Part shown: positions 43,006-44,853 of the stretch, one piece after another
Numbering within the stretch: the first letter of the stretch is position 1
Layout of the letters: every line of letters starts with the position of its first letter
Source: Flavobacteriaceae bacterium
Lineage (GTDB): Bacteria; Bacteroidota; Bacteroidia; Flavobacteriales; Flavobacteriaceae
Assembly (NCBI GenBank): GCA_013001965.1
Contig: JABDLA010000066.1
Span: 1-44,853, forward strand
Direction of reading: 5' to 3'
DNA: 44,853 nucleotides
Program-made: the position numbers and the translations under genes
Notes under the pieces: generated by a model
What the model saw: the letters and a program-made list of their open reading frames with translations, nothing else
The model's database searches: none
What the model was told of the DNA's origin: nothing

Positions 43006-43959
43006 ATGTCGGACGTCGCAGCAATCGAGCAGTTTGTAACGAAATACAAAGCACTACGTAAGGAAATATCAAAAGTAATAGTGGGTCAGGATGAGGTCGT
43101 CGATCAGGTACTCATCTCAATATTCGCGGGAGGACACGCTCTTTTAATAGGCGTTCCCGGTCTGGCTAAGACCTTGATGGTTAATACTATTGCGCAGGCA
43201 CTCGGACTGAATTTCAAACGCATCCAGTTTACTCCCGATTTGATGCCAAGTGATATTCTGGGTAGTGAGATCCTTGATGAGAACCGACATTTTAAATTTA
43301 TCAAAGGCCCTGTTTTCGCCAATATCATTTTAGCCGATGAGATCAACAGGACGCCTCCAAAAACACAAGCCGCTTTATTGGAAGCGATGCAGGAACGCGC
43401 CGTAACCGTTGCCGGTCATCACTATAAATTGGATCTGCCATATTTTGTGCTGGCGACCCAAAACCCAATTGAGCAGGAAGGAACCTATCCTTTACCGGAA
43501 GCCCAATTGGACCGTTTTATGTTTGCGATCAATTTAGATTATCCGTCTTTCAAAGAAGAAGTTGAGGTCGTTAGAACCACAACTTCCGATGATGTGGCAA
43601 CCGTCAATCCATTGTTCACTGCCGAAGAAATTCTCAATTATCAACATGTCATCCGGCGAATCCCTGTTGCCGATAATGTCATTGAATATGCTGTTGAGAT
43701 GGTTGCTAAAACACGCCCAGACAGCGACACTGCAACCGATCTTGTAAAGCAGTATATCGATTGGGGTGCGGGACCAAGAGCTTCGCAGAACTTGATCCTA
43801 GCAGCTAAGACGCATGCGGCCATTCTGGGAAAATTCTCCCCTGATATTGAAAATGTTCAAGTCGTGGCCAACCCAATTCTTCGACATAGGATCATCAAAA
43901 ACTACAAGGCAGAAGCCGAAGGCGTCACCGATGAACAGGTGATCAAGAGCTTGTTTTAA
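43006..43959 (+). CDS. MoxR-family AAA+ ATPase
   Basis: This 317-residue cytoplasmic ATPase carries Walker A GVPGLAKT (about 46-53), Walker B IILADEINRTPPKTQAALLEAMQE in pieces, sensor 1 ATQNPIEQEGTYPLPEAQLDRF in pieces, and sensor 2 GPRASQNLI. MoxR proteins act as chaperones or metal-insertion factors, commonly with DUF58 and VWA-domain partners. None of these partners is next to it here; instead it ends an operon of SurA-like foldases (3-base gap) and is followed 239 bases later by aconitase. Any functional link to the foldases is inferred from position only. Confidence 0.92.
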   Translation: MSDVAAIEQFVTKYKALRKEISKVIVGQDEVVDQVLISIFAGGHALLIGVPGLAKTLMVNTIAQALGLNFKRIQFTPDLMPSDILGSEILDENRHFKFIKGPVFANIILADEINRTPPKTQAALLEAMQERAVTVAGHHYKLDLPYFVLATQNPIEQEGTYPLPEAQLDRFMFAINLDYPSFKEEVEVVRTTTSDDVATVNPLFTAEEILNYQHVIRRIPVADNVIEYAVEMVAKTRPDSDTATDLVKQYIDWGAGPRASQNLILAAKTHAAILGKFSPDIENVQVVANPILRHRIIKNYKAEAEGVTDEQVIKSLF

Positions 43960-44167
43960 GGTTCTTATAAAATTTCATTATTCCTGTATTGCGCATTTCA
44001 ATACGTCTTTTTTACGGTTGAGTCTACATGGTTTTTATTAATTTGATATTTTCAAGGATTCTTTTTTACCAAATCGGTAATTCTTAGTGTTTCAATGGCT
44101 TACATTTTGAGGAATTCTCTAAATAGTTTATCAATTAGCATCAATTTTTATATCCCTTCGGAATTCG

Positions 44168-44175
44168 TATTTTTG
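44168..44175 (+). promoter_or_regulatory. -7 element of the aconitase gene
   Basis: TATTTTTG matches the consensus and lies 23 bases before the ATG. The -33 region reads ATTTTT rather than TTTG. The box and the following bases, GTATTTTTGCTGGG, are identical to those at the SurA-like operon promoter (38763-38776). The rest of the 239-base gap between moxR and aconitase holds no gene and no clear terminator. Confidence 0.5.
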
Positions 44176-44198
44176 CTGGGCATAAAAACCTAAGCATT

Positions 44199-44853
44199 AT
44201 GGCATTTGATATTGATATGATTAAAAAAGTGTATGGAAGCATGGCCGAACGTGTTGATAAAGCGCGTGAGGTGGTTGGGCATCCATTAACGCTTTCGGAA
44301 AAGATCTTGTATTCCCATTTATGGGATGGAAATGCAACAACAGCATATACAAGAGGAAAAGATTATGTTGACTTTGCACCTGATCGTATTGCTTTGCAGG
44401 ATGCCACGGCTCAAATGGCCTTATTGCAGTTCATGCAGGCCGGGAAGAAAAAAGTAGCCGTACCAACAACTACACATTGTGATCATTTAATTCAGGCAAA
44501 GAACGGTGCAAGTATGGATTTGCAAACGGCGCTGAATACAAGTAATGAAGTATTTAATTTCTTAGAGTCCGTTTCAAATAAATACGGATTAGGATTTTGG
44601 AAACCGGGTGCCGGTATCATTCATCAGGTCGTATTGGAGAATTATGCATTTCCGGGTGGTATGATGATAGGAACAGATTCGCATACAGTGAATGCCGGCG
44701 GACTTGGTATGGTGGCCATTGGCGTAGGTGGTGCCGATGCCGTTGATGTTATGGCAGGCATGGCCTGGGAATTGAAATTCCCAAAATTGATCGGCGTTAG
44801 ATTAACCGGAAAATTATCGGGTTGGACGGCGCCTATAGATGTCATTTTAAAGG
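44199..44853 (+). CDS. Aconitate hydratase, N-terminal part (truncated by window end)
   Basis: The frame is open from ATG 44199 to the end, giving 218 residues. The start resembles mitochondrial-type aconitase: [39 protein letters not shown] in pieces, [52 protein letters not shown] in pieces and [12 protein letters not shown]. The Gln-Asp-Ala-Thr, His-Cys-Asp-His and Asp-Ser-His residues of the active site are present; the three Fe-S cysteines lie beyond the window. It isomerises citrate to isocitrate in the TCA cycle. The eukaryotic-like aconitase type is usual in Flavobacteriaceae. Confidence 0.93.
   Translation, partial: MAFDIDMIKKVYGSMAERVDKAREVVGHPLTLSEKILYSHLWDGNATTAYTRGKDYVDFAPDRIALQDATAQMALLQFMQAGKKKVAVPTTTHCDHLIQAKNGASMDLQTALNTSNEVFNFLESVSNKYGLGFWKPGAGIIHQVVLENYAFPGGMMIGTDSHTVNAGGLGMVAIGVGGADAVDVMAGMAWELKFPKLIGVRLTGKLSGWTAPIDVILK

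Noticed and set aside
1-44853. Search for defence systems, prophage, transposons, CRISPR or tRNA genes
   Set aside because: No transposase, integrase, terminal repeats, spacer arrays or tRNA-like folds were recognised; nearly all genes fit housekeeping or envelope roles in flavobacteria.

Overview
The window looks like a chromosomal segment of a member of the Flavobacteriaceae (Bacteroidota). The evidence is low-to-moderate GC, two proteins with C-terminal type IX secretion (T9SS) sorting domains, a PorV/PorQ-family protein, DUF4105/Lnb, DUF3276 and DUF1573 proteins, a cyclophilin-FKBP fusion, a flavobacterial variant of HMG-CoA lyase, and promoters of the Bacteroidota type (TTG or TTTG, about 19-20 nt, TAnnTTTG). 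No rRNA, tRNA, insertion sequence, prophage, CRISPR array or obvious defence island is visible. Coding density is very high and no gene-free stretch exceeds 300 bases.

Layout. (1) 1-3923, + strand: end of a surface-polysaccharide cluster with an unidentified C-terminal fragment, an O-antigen ligase/polymerase-like membrane protein, a GT4 glycosyltransferase and an initiating polyprenyl-phosphate sugar transferase. (2) 3932-10491: envelope genes, namely DUF4105/Lnb-like and PorV/PorQ-like (-), PssA and TerC (+), then LptB, TatC and KpsF/KdsD (-). (3) 10659-19927: RecQ, the dual immunophilin, a TPR lipoprotein, a secreted CrtC/lipocalin-like T9SS cargo, a YfiT-like DinB protein, a thioredoxin-fold protein, CsaA, an SBF-type transporter and a PlsC-like acyltransferase. 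(4) 19922-27913: M14 peptidase, DUF3276 and an ABC exporter (-), then leucine dehydrogenase, NusB, a DUF1573 lipoprotein and YajC (+). (5) 27950-33449: YdeI-like, DinB and peptidase T (-), PyrD (+), a spondin-domain T9SS cargo (-) and HMG-CoA lyase (+). (6) 33555-36394: a tightly overlapping porin / FMN-binding / 4-TM membrane protein operon followed by ferritin. (7) 36585-44853: GuaB, an SRPBCC protein (-), three consecutive SurA/PpiC-type periplasmic foldases, MoxR, and the start of aconitase.

How the genes work together. Several genes serve envelope biogenesis: Kdo precursor supply (KpsF/KdsD), LPS export (LptB), phospholipid synthesis (PssA and a PlsC-like protein), Tat and Sec export (TatC, YajC), outer-membrane protein folding (the SurA-like trio) and possibly lipoprotein N-acylation (Lnb-like). 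Leucine dehydrogenase and HMG-CoA lyase are both leucine-catabolism steps.

The best candidate for an undescribed system is the porin / flavinylated protein / 4-TM operon at 33555-35766. It has a textbook promoter with a 19-bp palindrome between the -33 and -7 elements and lies next to ferritin. I infer an extracytoplasmic redox function, possibly iron-related. Other points of interest are palindromes placed on promoters or start codons (surA-like operon, guaB, the yfiT-like gene, nusB), eight likely TTG start codons, a RecQ that lacks the usual zinc cysteines, and an ABC exporter with Asp at the catalytic Glu position and no visible partner.
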